A DNA stretch of 51,962 bases from JAVDCA01 sp035764045 (GTDB lineage: Bacteria > Pseudomonadota > Alphaproteobacteria > Rhizobiales > Xanthobacteraceae), in the NCBI GenBank assembly GCA_035764045.1, contig DASTZX010000256.1, positions 1-51,962 on the forward strand, given 5' to 3'. Below the pieces are notes generated by a model. The model saw only the letters and a list, made by a program, of their open reading frames with translations. It was not told where the DNA came from and ran no database searches. The translations under genes and the position numbers were made by a program. Shown here piece by piece: positions 19,807 to 28,028 of this stretch (its first letter is position 1; each line of letters starts with the position of its first letter).

Positions 19807-21684
19807 TCAGCCGCCGCCCGCCAGCAGCGGCGTGATCCGGCGCACCGTGACCCGCCGGTTGCGCCGCTCGGCCGCGTCGGTCGGAATCTTCAGGTACTGC
19901 TTGCCGTAGCCCTGCGTCACCAGGTTCTCGGGCGGCACCTGAAAGCGGTCGGACAGCACCAGCGCGACCGTCTCGGCGCGGCGATCGGACAAGGACAGAT
20001 TGTCCACGTCCGAGCCGACCGCGTCGGTGTGGCCTTCGATCAGGAAGACCTCGCGCGGGTTGCGGCTGATCGCGCGGTTGATCGCCGCCGCGATCACGCC
20101 CAGCCGGTCGACCTGATCGGGCGCGATCTCCCACGAGCCGAACTCGAAGTTGACCGTATCGATGTCGATGCGAGGCATGCGCTCGCGCAGCGCCTCGCTG
20201 TAGCGGATCTCGTCGAGCGCATAGCGCCGCTCCAGCCGTTCGACCGGCGGCGCGACGAGCGTGTCATAGATGATGTCGGGAGAAGCGGCCTCCGCCTCGA
20301 CGATATAGCGCTCGCGCGGGATGCGGATCACCGGCGGCGGCAGCGTGACGAAATAATTGTAGCCGGGTGCCGGCGGCCGCTCGTCGATGATGATGATCTC
20401 GCGCCCGTCCGGCCGGAAACGGGAGCGCCGCAGCAGCGTGCCGTCGGGCGAGAGCACGGTCACGAGCCGCTCGCCGTTCGGCAGCACGACCGTGGTCACG
20501 TTGTCATTGCCGCGGCGCTCGACGCGGATATCGCGCGCATTGTAGCGGAAGCGCTCGATCTCGTTGTGACGGATGAACGCGCGTCCGTCGTTCTCGCGCA
20601 CGATGACGCGGTCGGGCTCGCGGATGACGGTGCGGTTGCCTTCGACGGTCTCGTGCCGCTCCGCGCGGAGCTGATCGACCCGCTGCACCGGCTGGCCCTG
20701 CGGCGAGGTCGGCAGGATCGCGGCGGGACCGCCGGATGGCTTGACCGGCTGCAGCGAACCGGCAGTCGGTGCCGGCGCTGGCGGCAGGCGCACGGGACCG
20801 GTTTGCGCCGGCGATTGCGGCTGCGCTTGCGGCGGGGCATTGCCGGGCGCATTCGGCGCCGGCGCGTTCTGAACGGGCCGTTGCGGCGCTGCGCCGCCCG
20901 GCGGCTGAGGTGGCGCTCCCTGCGCGGGCTGTTGGGGCGCCGCGCCCGCCGGGGGCTGTTGGGGCGGTGGCCCGCCCTGGGCCGGACGCTGCTGCGGCGC
21001 AGCCGGAGGCTGGGCCGCCGGGCCTTGCACCGGCCGCTGGGCTGGCGGCGCGCTCGGCGCCTGCGCAGGGCCGGGCTGCGGCGGCTGATGGGCCGGCTGT
21101 TGCGGCTGGGCCGGCGGAGCCTGCACCGGCCGTTGCGCCGGCGGCGCGCTCGGCGCCTGCGCGGGGCCGGGCTGCGGCTGATGGGCCGGCTGTTGCGGCT
21201 GAGCCGGCGGGGCCTGCACCGGCCGTTGCGCCGGGGGCGCGCTTGGCGCCTGCGCCGGAGCCTGTTGCGGGTGCGGCGGCTGCGGCGGGGGTGCCTGCAC
21301 CGGCCGTTGCGCCGGCGGCGCAGCCGGCGCCTGCGCCGGAGCCTGCTGCGGGTGTGGCGCCTGCGGCGGCTGCTGCGGTGGCGCCTGCACCGGTCGCTGG
21401 GGCGGCGGAGCGGCGGGCGGATGCGCCGGCGCCCCTGGCGCGGCCTGCGGAGGATGCGGGGGCTGCGCCTGCGGCGGATGAGCCGCCGGAGGCCCGGGCG
21501 GCTGCTGCTTTTGTTTTTGCTGCTCGCGCTTCTGCTTCTCCTGCTCCGGGGTGGTCGGAGCAGGCGCCTGCGCCAGGACCACGCCGGGCTCGGCCCTGGC
21601 GACGACCGGCGCGCCGGACATGCCCAGTCCGGGCAGCAGCATGGCGGCAGACAAAACGAGCAAAGACTGCGTGGCGATACGCAT
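19807..21684 (-). CDS. Proline-rich OmpA-family envelope protein
   Basis: A 625-residue exported protein. A signal peptide (about 1-33) leads into a K/Q-rich stretch, then about 270 residues of Pro/Gln/Ala repeats with recurrent PAQRPVQAPP. A middle region follows (about 340-470, REPDRVIVREND, RDIRVERRGND). The C-terminal OmpA/MotB peptidoglycan-binding domain contains FEFGSWEIAPDQVDRL, IEGHTDAVGSD and LSLSDRRAETVA. It probably links the outer envelope to peptidoglycan, with the proline-rich arm as a spacer. ATG 21684 was chosen for the GGAGGG five bases upstream and the signal peptide. Relatives in Bradyrhizobium-type genomes have similar layouts. Confidence 0.88.
   Translation of the reverse strand: MRIATQSLLVLSAAMLLPGLGMSGAPVVARAEPGVVLAQAPAPTTPEQEKQKREQQKQKQQPPGPPAAHPPQAQPPHPPQAAPGAPAHPPAAPPPQRPVQAPPQQPPQAPHPQQAPAQAPAAPPAQRPVQAPPPQPPHPQQAPAQAPSAPPAQRPVQAPPAQPQQPAHQPQPGPAQAPSAPPAQRPVQAPPAQPQQPAHQPPQPGPAQAPSAPPAQRPVQGPAAQPPAAPQQRPAQGGPPPQQPPAGAAPQQPAQGAPPQPPGGAAPQRPVQNAPAPNAPGNAPPQAQPQSPAQTGPVRLPPAPAPTAGSLQPVKPSGGPAAILPTSPQGQPVQRVDQLRAERHETVEGNRTVIREPDRVIVRENDGRAFIRHNEIERFRYNARDIRVERRGNDNVTTVVLPNGERLVTVLSPDGTLLRRSRFRPDGREIIIIDERPPAPGYNYFVTLPPPVIRIPRERYIVEAEAASPDIIYDTLVAPPVERLERRYALDEIRYSEALRERMPRIDIDTVNFEFGSWEIAPDQVDRLGVIAAAINRAISRNPREVFLIEGHTDAVGSDVDNLSLSDRRAETVALVLSDRFQVPPENLVTQGYGKQYLKIPTDAAERRNRRVTVRRITPLLAGGG
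20870..21440 (-). repeat. Degenerate coding tandem repeat (Pro/Gln/Ala) inside the OmpA-like gene
   Basis: The unit is about 27-32 codons with the core PAQRPVQAPP. At least five copies are visible on the minus strand. The two most alike copies (31 and 32 residues, QAPSAPPAQRPVQAPPAQPQ...) are near-identical over about 93 bp and adjacent, which suggests recent slippage or unequal exchange. Confidence 0.8.
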
Positions 21685-21851
21685 CAACCCTCCCCATCGA
21701 TCGGTGCGCTGAGAAACGCGAAGACTGGAAACCATGCTTGACTGGCGCGATGGCGCCGGTGTGGCGTTTCGATGACGAGGCCCCGCCTGTCGCGCCGCTT
21801 TTGCGTCGCAGTTCGGCAACTCCCAATGGCGGGACGATGACGCCCGGCTTG

Positions 21852-22220
21852 TCATTTGGGCGCCGGCTTCTCGGCCGGCGCGTCCCGCCTGGTGCCTGCC
21901 GCTTGCAACTTCTGCAGGCTCGCCTGGGCGGCGGCCAGCGCCGCATTGACCGCAGCAATCTGCCCCTTCAACGCGGCGATCTCGGCCTTGAGCGCGCCGA
22001 TCTCACCCGCGGCCGCCTTGAGCTTCTGCTGCGTATCGGCGGCATTTTTGGTGATGAGCCCCTGCAGGTATTCGACGTTGCTCTGCAGACAGCCGGTGCG
22101 CCGGTCCATGCGGGCCTCACGGCTGCACAGCTCGACGCCCTGCACGTCCTGCGCCCTCACCGTGTAGGCAACGGCAAGAGCGAACAGAAGAACGGTGGTC
22201 AACCCTACGCTGCGGATCAT
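21852..22220 (-). CDS. Small exported coiled-coil protein
   Basis: A 122-residue protein with a signal peptide (about 1-23, ending VRAQD). A cysteine-containing segment follows (VELCSREARMDRRTGCLQSNVEYLQ), then a long heptad-rich coiled coil (KAAAGEIGALKAEIAALKGQ...). The tail is Lys/Pro/Ala-rich. The start at ATG 22220 follows GGAGG on the coding strand. It lies immediately upstream of the OmpA-like gene on the same strand, which suggests joint expression and an envelope role. The function is unknown. Confidence 0.75.
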   Translation of the reverse strand: MIRSVGLTTVLLFALAVAYTVRAQDVQGVELCSREARMDRRTGCLQSNVEYLQGLITKNAADTQQKLKAAAGEIGALKAEIAALKGQIAAVNAALAAAQASLQKLQAAGTRRDAPAEKPAPK

Positions 22221-22383
22221 GCGGTCCTCCCGGCCTGTGGGAGCTTCATAGTTCAATCGGAATGCGGGCGGCAATTCGCCGTCGGCTGATGATCCCGACG
22301 CCCTCTCCGGCACCGTTGCGTCGGGCGAGTTTTTGCTCCTAATCACCCATTGGAGCGGCAACCAGGGCGTGAGGGGACACTGC

Positions 22384-23217
22384 ATGGCAGTCGAGCTGGA
22401 TGCACGGGCGGCCGGCGCCCGCCGCCTCAGGGACAAGGTGTGCGTCGTCACCGGCGGTGGCCAGGGGATCGGACGGGCCACGGCACGACGGTTGGGCGAG
22501 GAAGGCGGAAAGATCGTCGTCGCCGATCGGGTCGATGCGAGCGCGACGCAGACGGTCGCGGAGTTGCGCGATCACGGGGTCGAAGCCACGAAGGTCGTGG
22601 TTGACCTCGCCACATTCGCGGGCGCGCGGGACCTGATGACCCAGGCGCGCGAGGCTTACGGGCGCATCGACGTGCTGGTCAACAACGTGGGCGGCACGAT
22701 CTGGATCAAGCCATTCCATCTCTACACCGCAGAGGAAGTGGAGCTCGAGCTCGAACGCTCCTTGATGCCGACATTATGGTGTTGCCTGGCGGTGCTGCCG
22801 ATCATGATGGAGCAGAAGTCCGGCTCGATCGTGAATGTCGGCTCGCAATCGACACGCGGCCTGTATCGGCTGCCGTACGCGACGAGCAAAGGCGGCATCC
22901 TGGCGCTGACCAAGGTCATGGCGATGGAATATGGCCGCTACGGCATCCGCGTGAACACCATGGCGCCCGGCGGAACGGATATCCCCGACCGCGTCACGCC
23001 ACGGCAGTTCATCCGGCCCGGCGTGATGGCGGAGGACGGCGATCCGGACGCGGCCGAGCAGTACCGGCGGGAAATGGCGGAGGACATTCGCAACCAGCAG
23101 GCGCTGCGGCGGCGCGGCCTGCCCGAAGAGCAGGCGGCGGCGATTGCGTTCCTCGCCTCCGACGACGCGAGCTTCATCACCGGGCAAGTCATCAACTGCA
23201 GTGGCGGGCAGTCCTAG
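22384..23217 (+). CDS. BenD-like short-chain dehydrogenase
   Basis: A 277-residue SDR-family NAD(P)-dependent dehydrogenase. The cofactor motif is TGGGQGIG (23-30). Catalytic Y165 and K169 lie in YATSK, with the serine in VGSQS. The block NNVGGTIWIKPFHLY together with SLMPTLWCCLAVLP closely matches 1,6-dihydroxycyclohexa-2,4-diene-1-carboxylate dehydrogenases (BenD/XylL), which rearomatise the cis-diol made from benzoate. No benABC dioxygenase genes are in the window, so the substrate may be another cis-diol or alcohol. ATG 22384 has GAGGGGAC upstream. It is convergent with the MaoC-type gene. Confidence 0.85.
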   Translation: MAVELDARAAGARRLRDKVCVVTGGGQGIGRATARRLGEEGGKIVVADRVDASATQTVAELRDHGVEATKVVVDLATFAGARDLMTQAREAYGRIDVLVNNVGGTIWIKPFHLYTAEEVELELERSLMPTLWCCLAVLPIMMEQKSGSIVNVGSQSTRGLYRLPYATSKGGILALTKVMAMEYGRYGIRVNTMAPGGTDIPDRVTPRQFIRPGVMAEDGDPDAAEQYRREMAEDIRNQQALRRRGLPEEQAAAIAFLASDDASFITGQVINCSGGQS

Positions 23218-23247
23218 GCGAACGGCGACCGCCGCGCAGGCGCGGCC

Positions 23248-23703
23248 CTAAAGCCGCGGGAGCGGCCGCTTCGCGCTTTTGGCCGATGGCACCTTCACGA
23301 GCGCCTCGCCGTCCAGCACCACCTCGTCCGCAACCCGGCACGTGCAGGTGAGCCGTGCGCGCTGGCGCTCGGGAACGAGCTCCGCGACGGTCACCGAGAC
23401 GTCGACCGTATCGCCGATGCGCACCGGTGCGCGGAAATACAGCGTCTGCGAGATGTAGATCGCGCCCGGCCCCGGCAGGCGCGTTCCCAGCACTGCCGAG
23501 ATCAGTCCCGCCGTGTAGAGACCGTGCGCGATCCGGCCGCCGAACGCGGTCTGCGCGGCAAAATGCTCGGACAGATGGATCGGGTTGCGATCCCCGGTGA
23601 GCTGGGCGAATCCAACCACGTCGGCGGACGAGATTGTCTTCGACAGCGTCTCGGTCATGCCGACCGAGAGATCCTCGAAATGGAGGGTCCGCAGAGGGAG
23701 CAT
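23248..23703 (-). CDS. MaoC-family dehydratase ((R)-specific enoyl-CoA hydratase-like)
   Basis: A 151-residue single hotdog-fold protein. The hydratase signature FAQLTGDRNPIHLSEHFA carries the catalytic Asp and His, followed by IAHGLYTAGLISAVLG. The size fits PhaJ-type enzymes that hydrate enoyl-CoA to (R)-3-hydroxyacyl-CoA, feeding polyhydroxyalkanoate synthesis or acyl-CoA breakdown. ATG 23703 begins the hotdog fold directly; an in-frame upstream ATG would add an unlikely 29-residue tail. Sequence alone does not separate a hydratase from a thioesterase-like relative. Confidence 0.86.
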   Translation of the reverse strand: MLPLRTLHFEDLSVGMTETLSKTISSADVVGFAQLTGDRNPIHLSEHFAAQTAFGGRIAHGLYTAGLISAVLGTRLPGPGAIYISQTLYFRAPVRIGDTVDVSVTVAELVPERQRARLTCTCRVADEVVLDGEALVKVPSAKSAKRPLPRL

Positions 23704-23905
23704 GGGGCAACTGTAGCCTCGATCGAGAGGGCCGCAATCGGGAGTGGCGTCTCGCCTCGCATTGGCGCCAGTCTGCCAATTCTCGGGCATCGGCAGACGC
23801 GGCGGCGAGCGCGCCCGCCCGGGTTTCCCGGGTCGACCGGGCCATCGACGTAAGCCCTTGAGGGCGCGAAATATCCGCCTTCGGGCGACAGAAGCTCAGC
23901 ATTCA

Positions 23906-23913
23906 TTAACCAT
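23906..23913 (+). promoter_or_regulatory. CtrA-type half-site upstream of the PilZ chemoreceptor
   Basis: TTAACCAT matches the half-site recognised by the cell-cycle regulator CtrA, 87 bp before the chemoreceptor start in an otherwise AT-richer stretch (23880-23965). Motility and chemotaxis genes are known CtrA targets in alphaproteobacteria. A single half-site is weak evidence. Confidence 0.3.
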
Positions 23914-23999
23914 GGGGAAGGTAGCGTAATCCTTATTATTCCCCGGCCGAGAATCTCAGATTTGATGATCGAGACCGGCGCCGCACGAGAGGACCCAAA

Positions 24000-26546
24000 T
24001 TGACCATCATTGATGCGGCGCCGGCAGTTCACCCCGTCGGTGCGCGCGCGTTGCACTGGTCGCCGACCTTGCGGCTGAAGTTCTACGCCGTTCTGACACT
24101 GCTCGCGGCCGTGGCCGTTTTGGCAGCTGCGCTCTGCATCAACAGCATGGGTGCCTACCACGCGCGGGTGCAGGAGACCGCACGGGTATCGGAGCGCGCG
24201 CTGCTCGGCGAGCAACTCGACAAGCTGGTGATCGCGACAGTGATGGAGTCGCGCGGCATCTACATGGCGCGTGATCGCGCCGAAGCGGAAAGTTTCATCC
24301 CGCCGCTCCTCCAGGACCTCGCGGATCTCCGGCGCACTACCGGGCGCTGGATGGGCCTCTTTCCGGCGGAGAAGCCCGGCGAAGCGCCCGAGACGGTCAG
24401 GAAGATCGACGAGTTCATCGCCTTCCGCACCGAGCTGGTGCGGCTTGCGCGCGAGGCTGGCCTGCCGCAAGCGCGGGAATTCGGCGACAACGACGCCAAC
24501 CGGGAGAACCGCAAAGCGCTCAACCGCCTTCTGACCGACATGGTCGCTCGCACCAGCGCGGAAATTCCCCGGCTCAACGGCGCGCTCGCCGAGTCCTATC
24601 GCAGCCGGATGCAGTGGCTGATCGCGCTTTGTGTGACCGGCATCGTCGCCGGCGCGGGATTGGGGCTGCTCATCTACCAGCGTGCGATCGCTGCGCCGCT
24701 GAACAAGATCGTCTCGGCCATGTCGGCCGTCGCATCAGGCAAACTCGATGTCGCCGACGTTCCGTTCGAAGGCCGTGACGAGATTTCGGCGCTTGGCCGC
24801 GCGCTCACGAGCTTCAAGGAAGCACAGCGCACCAAGCGCCTGCAGGACGGAAGGCTCGAGGGAGAGCGCGAGGCGGCAGAAAAGGAAAAGCAGCAGGCCC
24901 TGCTCGAAATGTGCGAGCTTCTCGAAGCCGAGCTCGACAGCGCAATGGCGGAGGCGCTGGAGTCGAGCCGCGAGGCGGTGGTGAAGGGCGAGGCTGCGGT
25001 TGCCGACGTGAATACGATCACCGGCGAAGCCCAGTCCGCCGCAACCGGGGCGGACGACGCGAGCCGAAGCGTCGCCAGCGTCGCCGCGGCCGTGGAGGAA
25101 TTGACCGCGTCCGGACGCGAGATCGCGCGCCAGGCCTCGCAGTCGACCGGGATCGTCGAGCGTGCGGTCGCAGGCGCCGAGGAGGCGCGCACGAGCATCT
25201 CGGCGCTGAGCGCGGCGGCCGAGAATATCGGCGAGATTCTCAAGCTGATCCAGGGCATCGCGGCGCAGACGAACCTGCTCGCGCTGAACGCGACGATCGA
25301 GGCGGCGCGCGCCGGCGAGGCCGGCAAGGGCTTTGCCGTCGTGGCCAGCGAAGTCAAGGCGCTCGCCCACCGAACCACCGAAGCCACCGATCAGATCGTC
25401 GCTCGCATCGAGGACATCCGCGAGTCCACCGAGCGCAGCGTCGTGGTCATCGACAAGGTCGGCCGCGAGGTGTCACAGATCGATCAGGCGAGCGCCGGCG
25501 TGGCGACAGCGGTGCAGGAGCAAGAGGCCGCACTCAGCGAAGTCGCCCGCAGCATCACGATGGCCTCACACGGCACTGCGGCGGTCGCGGCGAGCGCCAC
25601 CGCAATCTCGGCAGGCGCGCGCCGCATCGAAGAGGTGACCCGAGGGGTCTCCAACGTGGTGCGGCAGACGGATCACCGGCTGGGCGATCTTCGCGCCAAC
25701 GTGCTCGTCGCGCTGCGGTCCTCGACTTCCGTCGAACGCCGGGCGGAGCGGCGCATCCCGGTCAACATGGCGGCGCGGGTCAAGATCGGCGGCCAGACCG
25801 TCGACGGGCGCGTTCTCAACATCTCCAGCCAAGGCGCCAAGCTCCGCCTTTCCGATCAGCAGGCACGCTTTGCCGAAGCCCAATCGATCGCGATCGAGAT
25901 CGACGGCGTCGGAGAACTCACTGCACAGATCCTCACGGCGAGCAACTCGACGCTGCATCTTCAGTTCAGGGACGTGGCGCCCGGGCTCCGCACGAAGCTC
26001 GATCGGGTCATCGGCGATATCGAAGCGACAGACGCGAAATTCATCAAGGCCGCCCAGACCGCCGCGGCCGACATCGCGCGGTTGTTCGAGGGCGCGCTCG
26101 ATCGTGATGAGATCGCCCTCCATGCGTTGTTCGATACGACCTATCTTCCGATCGACGGCACCGACCCCAAGCAGTTCAGCACGCAATTCGTGGCGCTGTG
26201 CGATCGCCTGCTCCCGGCGGTACAGGAGGCCATTCTCGAGCTTGATGGTCGCGTCGTGTTCTGCGCCGCAGTCGACCACAACGGTTACCTGCCGACCCAC
26301 AATCGGGTGTTCTCGCAGCCGCAGCGGCCCGGAGAGGTGGCGTGGAATACGGCCAACAGCCGCAACCGCCGCATTTTCAACGACCGCGCCGGGCTTTCGG
26401 CGGCCCGCTCCACGCGGGCCCATCTCCTGCAGACCTACGAGCGCAACATGGGCGGCGGCAGGATCGACATCATGAAGGAGGTCGACGTGCCGATCACGGT
26501 GCGCGGTCGCCATTGGGGCGGGTTGCGGCTCGCCTATCGAGCGTGA
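24000..26546 (+). CDS. Chemoreceptor fused to PilZ and a C-terminal sensor-like domain
   Basis: An 848-residue protein. A transmembrane helix (about 28-50) and a second one (about 203-225) flank a periplasmic sensor. HAMP (about 225-280) and the signalling domain follow (tip IQGIAAQTNLLALNATIEAA). A PilZ domain follows (about 578-670) with RRAERRIPVNMAARV and LNISSQGAKLRL, which fit the c-di-GMP motifs RxxxR and (D/N)xSxxG. The last roughly 170 residues form a further domain (PTHNRVFSQPQRPGEV, RTKRI-like SRNRRIFND, LLQTYERNMGGG, RGRHWGGLRLAYR) that I recall from other alphaproteobacterial chemoreceptors as a Cache/PAS-like sensor. The start is TTG 24000, which has AGAGGA six bases upstream. 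It probably couples taxis to c-di-GMP. Confidence 0.9.
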   Translation: MTIIDAAPAVHPVGARALHWSPTLRLKFYAVLTLLAAVAVLAAALCINSMGAYHARVQETARVSERALLGEQLDKLVIATVMESRGIYMARDRAEAESFIPPLLQDLADLRRTTGRWMGLFPAEKPGEAPETVRKIDEFIAFRTELVRLAREAGLPQAREFGDNDANRENRKALNRLLTDMVARTSAEIPRLNGALAESYRSRMQWLIALCVTGIVAGAGLGLLIYQRAIAAPLNKIVSAMSAVASGKLDVADVPFEGRDEISALGRALTSFKEAQRTKRLQDGRLEGEREAAEKEKQQALLEMCELLEAELDSAMAEALESSREAVVKGEAAVADVNTITGEAQSAATGADDASRSVASVAAAVEELTASGREIARQASQSTGIVERAVAGAEEARTSISALSAAAENIGEILKLIQGIAAQTNLLALNATIEAARAGEAGKGFAVVASEVKALAHRTTEATDQIVARIEDIRESTERSVVVIDKVGREVSQIDQASAGVATAVQEQEAALSEVARSITMASHGTAAVAASATAISAGARRIEEVTRGVSNVVRQTDHRLGDLRANVLVALRSSTSVERRAERRIPVNMAARVKIGGQTVDGRVLNISSQGAKLRLSDQQARFAEAQSIAIEIDGVGELTAQILTASNSTLHLQFRDVAPGLRTKLDRVIGDIEATDAKFIKAAQTAAADIARLFEGALDRDEIALHALFDTTYLPIDGTDPKQFSTQFVALCDRLLPAVQEAILELDGRVVFCAAVDHNGYLPTHNRVFSQPQRPGEVAWNTANSRNRRIFNDRAGLSAARSTRAHLLQTYERNMGGGRIDIMKEVDVPITVRGRHWGGLRLAYRA

Positions 26547-26675
26547 AAGCCGCCGGTTGAAGCCAATTCCCAGGCCTGCCCGGGCTCGCCGAGGGGGAGA
26601 TTCGCCGCCTCTCGCCGGGCTATACTTGGTTCGATTGCTTAAGCCCACGCTCGATCCCACCGGAGCCCCTATCGC

Positions 26676-27650
26676 ATGAAAGCCGCAGTCCTCGGCGAGC
26701 ACGGCGTCGAAATCCGCGACGTCCCCCGGCCCGCGCCCAAGCCAAACGAGGTGCTGATCCGGGTGCGCGCCTCGAGCCTCAATCGTGCCGATCTCCTGGT
26801 CAGCCTGGGCCATCAGCATGGCGCAGTCGGCGGCGTGGGGGCGCGTCTCGGCCTGGAATGCGCCGGCGAGGTCGAGGACGTCGGCCGCGAGGTGGCGGGG
26901 GTCAAGGCGGGCGATCGCGTGATGGCCTCGGCGCCGGGCAGCTACGCCGAATATGCGGTGACCGACTGGGGTCGGGTGCATCGGATCCCGGGCAACAACA
27001 TGACCTTCGTGCAGGCGGCCTGCTTCCCGGTGGCGCTGCAGACCATGCACAATGCCGTGGTCACCGCCGGGCGGCTCAAGCGCGGCGAGACCCTGCTGAT
27101 CCAGGGCGCAAGCTCGGGGGTCGGGCTGATGGGCATGCAGATCGGCAAGGTCATGGGCGCCGCCCTGGTCATGGGCACGTCGACCAATCCGGGGCGGCGG
27201 GCGCGCCTGAAGGAGTTCGGCTGCGACCTCGCGCTCGATTCGGGCGATCCGGGCTGGCCCGAGCATGTGAAGCAGGCGACCGGCGGCAAGGGGGTCGACC
27301 TGATCGTCGATCAGATCTCGGCCAGCGTCGCCAACCAAAATCTCGCCGCCGCGGCGGTGCTCGGGCGCATCGTCAATGTCGGCCGGCTCGGCGGCATGAC
27401 GGGCGAGTTCAACTTCGACCTGCATGCCATGAAACGGATCGATTATATCGGGGTCACCTTCCGCACGCGGACGGTGGAGGAGGTGCGCGAGATCAACCGG
27501 CTGATGCGCGCCGACCTCTGGGCTCCGTTCGCGGCCGGCAAGCTCGCGCTTCCGATCGACAGGAGCTTCCCGCTCGAGAAAGCCGCCGACGCGCTCGCCC
27601 TGATGCGCGCCAACGCCCATTTCGGCAAGATCGTGCTGACGATGGGATGA
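26676..27650 (+). CDS. Zinc-independent quinone oxidoreductase-like dehydrogenase (MDR superfamily)
   Basis: A 324-residue medium-chain dehydrogenase/reductase. The GroES-like N-terminal part (MKAAVLGEHGVEIRDVPRP) is followed by the nucleotide-binding motif IQGASSGVGLMGMQ and GKGVDLIVDQISA. The structural-zinc cysteine cluster is absent, which fits the NADPH:quinone or enoyl reductase branch. It probably reduces a quinone or alpha,beta-unsaturated carbonyl compound with NADPH. The gene stands alone: 129 bp separate it from the chemoreceptor upstream, and the candidate small RNA lies after it on the opposite strand. Confidence 0.9.
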   Translation: MKAAVLGEHGVEIRDVPRPAPKPNEVLIRVRASSLNRADLLVSLGHQHGAVGGVGARLGLECAGEVEDVGREVAGVKAGDRVMASAPGSYAEYAVTDWGRVHRIPGNNMTFVQAACFPVALQTMHNAVVTAGRLKRGETLLIQGASSGVGLMGMQIGKVMGAALVMGTSTNPGRRARLKEFGCDLALDSGDPGWPEHVKQATGGKGVDLIVDQISASVANQNLAAAAVLGRIVNVGRLGGMTGEFNFDLHAMKRIDYIGVTFRTRTVEEVREINRLMRADLWAPFAAGKLALPIDRSFPLEKAADALALMRANAHFGKIVLTMG

Positions 27651-27688
27651 CGCGTTTCCCCGCCTCATCGGACTGGACGAATGAATGC

Positions 27689-27719
27689 AAAAAAGGCCCC
27701 GGTCTGTCGGACCGGGGCC
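27689..27719 (-). terminator. Strong intrinsic terminator on the minus strand
   Basis: GGCCCCGGTC (27695-27704) and GACCGGGGCC (27710-27719) pair perfectly over 10 bp with a 5-nt loop. Six A precede it (27689-27694), so a minus-strand transcript ends in a GC-rich hairpin plus six U. In the plus direction no T run follows. No minus-strand gene lies upstream of it. Confidence 0.75.
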
Positions 27720-27764
27720 GCAGAGTCTGCGGCTGCATGGGAGGACGTCGGATGCCGCAAATCA
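27689..27764 (-). ncRNA. Candidate small RNA, FixK/FNR-activated
   Basis: A minus-strand transcript from about 27764 to the terminator at 27689 is predicted. The start is placed about 41 bp from the centre of a FixK/FNR-type palindrome (27798-27811), with a CATCAT -10-like hexamer at 27771-27776. The RNA would be about 76 nt. It would contain UCCUCCC (27745-27739), an anti-Shine-Dalgarno-like stretch, a 7-bp hairpin (27717-27733, GCCGCAG/CTGCGGC) and the terminator hairpin. Anti-SD loops are known in trans-acting small RNAs of alphaproteobacteria. On the plus strand the same GGGAGGA could instead be a ribosome site for a short arginine-rich frame from 27752, which looks non-coding. Everything here is prediction. 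Confidence 0.4.
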
Positions 27765-27797
27765 TCTGTCATGATGGTGATTCCGGCGCCATATGCT

Positions 27798-27811
27798 TTG
27801 ATCTACGTCAA
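27798..27811. promoter_or_regulatory. FixK/FNR-type (anaerobox) palindrome
   Basis: TTGATCTACGTCAA on the plus strand reads TTGACGTAGATCAA on the minus strand. It matches the FixK/FNR form TTG(A/C)-N6-(T/G)CAA with near-perfect symmetry. Its position suits an activated minus-strand promoter towards the candidate small RNA. Towards the plus-strand dehydratase the -10 region would be very GC-rich and the leader about 180 nt, which is less likely. Confidence 0.6.
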
Positions 27812-28028
27812 AACCGGCGGCGACTGACGGCCAGCTGGGCCTGGTTCCCGTCCGCGCGGCGGAACAGGCGGTCATGGACCCCGCCGCCCCGAACGGTGTT
27901 TTACAATCAGCCCCCGCCCCTGTTCCGTCGAAACCCGCCAGCGCATGTCCGGGCGGAACCTGTTCACGACCGCGGGTGCGCCCGCTCGCCGGTCGTGACA
28001 TGCGCTGCCTGATGTTCGAGAGGTCAGA

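Noticed and set aside
20870..21440. Regularly repeated DNA that might suggest a CRISPR array.
   Set aside because: Repeats are contiguous, in frame and encode Pro/Gln/Ala; no unique spacers.
19591..21741. A 716-codon plus-strand frame, very arginine/leucine-rich.
   Set aside because: Mirror of the proline-rich repeats of the OmpA-like gene.
27752..28012. An 86-codon plus-strand frame after GGGAGGA.
   Set aside because: Arginine- and proline-rich, overlaps the FixK-type box, no recognised family; kept only as the alternative reading of the anti-SD stretch.
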